Source: Roseiterribacter gracilis
Lineage (GTDB): Bacteria > Pseudomonadota > Alphaproteobacteria > BOG-932 > Roseiterribacteraceae
Length of the DNA: 64,000 bases
Reading direction: 5' to 3'
Assembly: GCA_018332375.1 (NCBI GenBank)
Contig: BOPV01000001.1
Coordinates: 2,728,001-2,792,000 of the forward strand
The notes under the pieces were generated by a model. The model ran no database searches and was not told where the DNA came from. It was given only the letters and a program-made list of their open reading frames with translations. Shown piece by piece: positions 63,370-64,000 of this stretch (positions are counted from its first letter, which is position 1; each line of letters opens with the position of its first letter). Position numbers and translations under genes: made by a program.

Positions 63370-63696
63370 TCAGCCGGCTTCCTGGAGCAGCTCGGCGAAC
63401 GACTTCTGCTCCTGCTTCGGCTTCTTGGTCATCGCTTCCTGGATCGACTTGCGGATGTCGTCTTCGATCGCCTGGCGCTCAGCCGGCGGCAGCGCTGCGA
63501 GGCTTTCTTCCGACAGGTTGTGCGCTTTCAAATAGGCTTCGCGCAGCCGTTCGATCGGCGACTTCTTCGACTCGCGCAGAAACTCGTCGATCACCGAATC
63601 CGACGACGTACCGCTCTGCGCATTGGGCTTGGCGGTGCTGGTGACCGTGGCGCCACCCCCGTTGCGGAAGAAGCTGTCGGTTGCGATCGACGACAT
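63370..63696 (-). CDS. small hypothetical helical protein
   Basis: 108 residues. A Ser/Thr/Gly-rich, probably disordered N-terminus (about 1-35) precedes a helical, charged region (IDEFLRESKKSPIERLREAY, PPAERQAIEDDIRKSIQEAM) ending SFAELLQEAG. No signal peptide or membrane helix. Codon usage is normal. The start at 63696 is set by the conserved-looking N-terminus; the longer upstream frame is out of character. Family not recognised. Confidence 0.65.
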   Translation of the reverse strand: MSSIATDSFFRNGGGATVTSTAKPNAQSGTSSDSVIDEFLRESKKSPIERLREAYLKAHNLSEESLAALPPAERQAIEDDIRKSIQEAMTKKPKQEQKSFAELLQEAG

Positions 63697-63836
63697 AGCG
63701 GCCTCATTGGAAAATCTACTGCGCGCGGCAGTGCAAATTCCGTGCACAGTTTTCGTCGCGAAAAACTGGCGGAAAGCCTGTGATTCTTCGCGGCGCATCC
63801 CGGCGCTAGGCAGCAACGGGCATGCAGATTTTTCCG

Positions 63837-64000
63837 CTACAGCTTGCCGGCGGTGCGAGGGGCGTAGGAGACCGACACAAACGCCTTCTTCGCGCGCGGC
63901 ACATCGGCGACATGCAGGCCGATCGCCGTGTCGTCTGCCTGCCAACTGACGTCGAGTTGTTGCGTGTAGCGCGTCGGCTTCGACGTCTTCTCACCGACCG
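63837..64000 (-). CDS. 3' end of an unknown gene (start beyond window)
   Basis: On the minus strand a frame open from the window edge ends at TAG 63837-63839, giving about 54 C-terminal residues. The sequence alternates polar and hydrophobic residues in beta-strand fashion (RYTQQLDVSWQADDTAIGLH, then AFVSVSYAPR), so it is likely the end of a beta-rich protein. No family could be assigned from this piece. Confidence 0.55.
   Translation of the reverse strand, partial: VGEKTSKPTRYTQQLDVSWQADDTAIGLHVADVPRAKKAFVSVSYAPRTAGKL

Overview
The window is a contiguous piece of a high-GC chromosome, almost certainly from an alphaproteobacterium. The evidence is a DUF1489 gene, an alphaproteobacterial MotB, a fused malic enzyme-phosphotransacetylase, an HWE/HisKA_2 histidine kinase with a stand-alone receiver, and an ornithine decarboxylase with a long leader. 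The order or genus cannot be fixed from sequence alone. The text is densely coding, with many 4-base ATGA/GTGA start-stop overlaps. There is no rRNA, CRISPR array, insertion sequence or prophage.

Layout, left to right. 0-5.4 kb: the end of an unknown gene, a DUF1330 lipoprotein, and a minus-strand type IVb pilus block (PilL/TcpQ-like, PilN secretin, PilO, PilP) that lacks the ATPase, platform and pilin genes. 5.5-9.2 kb: a CHASE2 nucleotide cyclase coupled to a PPK2 polyphosphate kinase, then a lysine-rich histone-H1-like protein. 9.2-10.0 kb: a gene-poor, CGCG-dense stretch. 10.1-15.1 kb: a branched-chain amino-acid ABC transporter, livHMGFK. 15.2-17.3 kb: a TonB-dependent receptor. 17.4-18.9 kb: ornithine decarboxylase preceded by a structured leader with a 33-codon upstream ORF. 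19-23 kb: a histidine kinase/receiver pair and a GDSL autotransporter esterase. 23.1-24.2 kb: DUF1489 and SDR genes. 24.3-26.0 kb: a lower-GC, solitary OLD-type ATPase-TOPRIM nuclease gene, the only obviously foreign-looking gene. 26-28.3 kb: malic enzyme. 28.4-37.3 kb: tRNA-Leu, lipB, many small housekeeping or hypothetical genes, tRNA-Thr. 37.4-42.7 kb: a YihY membrane protein and two tandem OPT transporters. 43-47 kb: two tandem chemoreceptors. 47-53 kb: leucine catabolism (isovaleryl-CoA dehydrogenase divergent from methylcrotonyl-CoA carboxylase beta, methylglutaconyl-CoA hydratase, methylcrotonyl-CoA carboxylase alpha). 53-57 kb: Pmp3-like protein, DUF72, an XRE regulator/membrane protein pair with a clear palindromic operator, and a secreted beta-propeller/cell-wall pair. 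57-60.3 kb: motA-motB, a PfkB sugar kinase, a TRIC channel. 60.3-64 kb: L-serine dehydratase, a tiny transcript with a perfect extended Shine-Dalgarno and a 23-codon ORF, a MetE-like protein and small unknown genes.

Functional links. LivHMGFK imports the branched-chain amino acids that the liu genes degrade. MotAB and the two receptors belong to motility and chemotaxis, but no che or other flagellar genes are present. The cyclase and PPK2 form a two-gene unit that may join second-messenger and polyphosphate metabolism. The most interesting regulatory objects are the ornithine decarboxylase leader (17406-17746) and the short transcript at about 61.75-61.92 kb. The most interesting accessory gene is the OLD-type nuclease.
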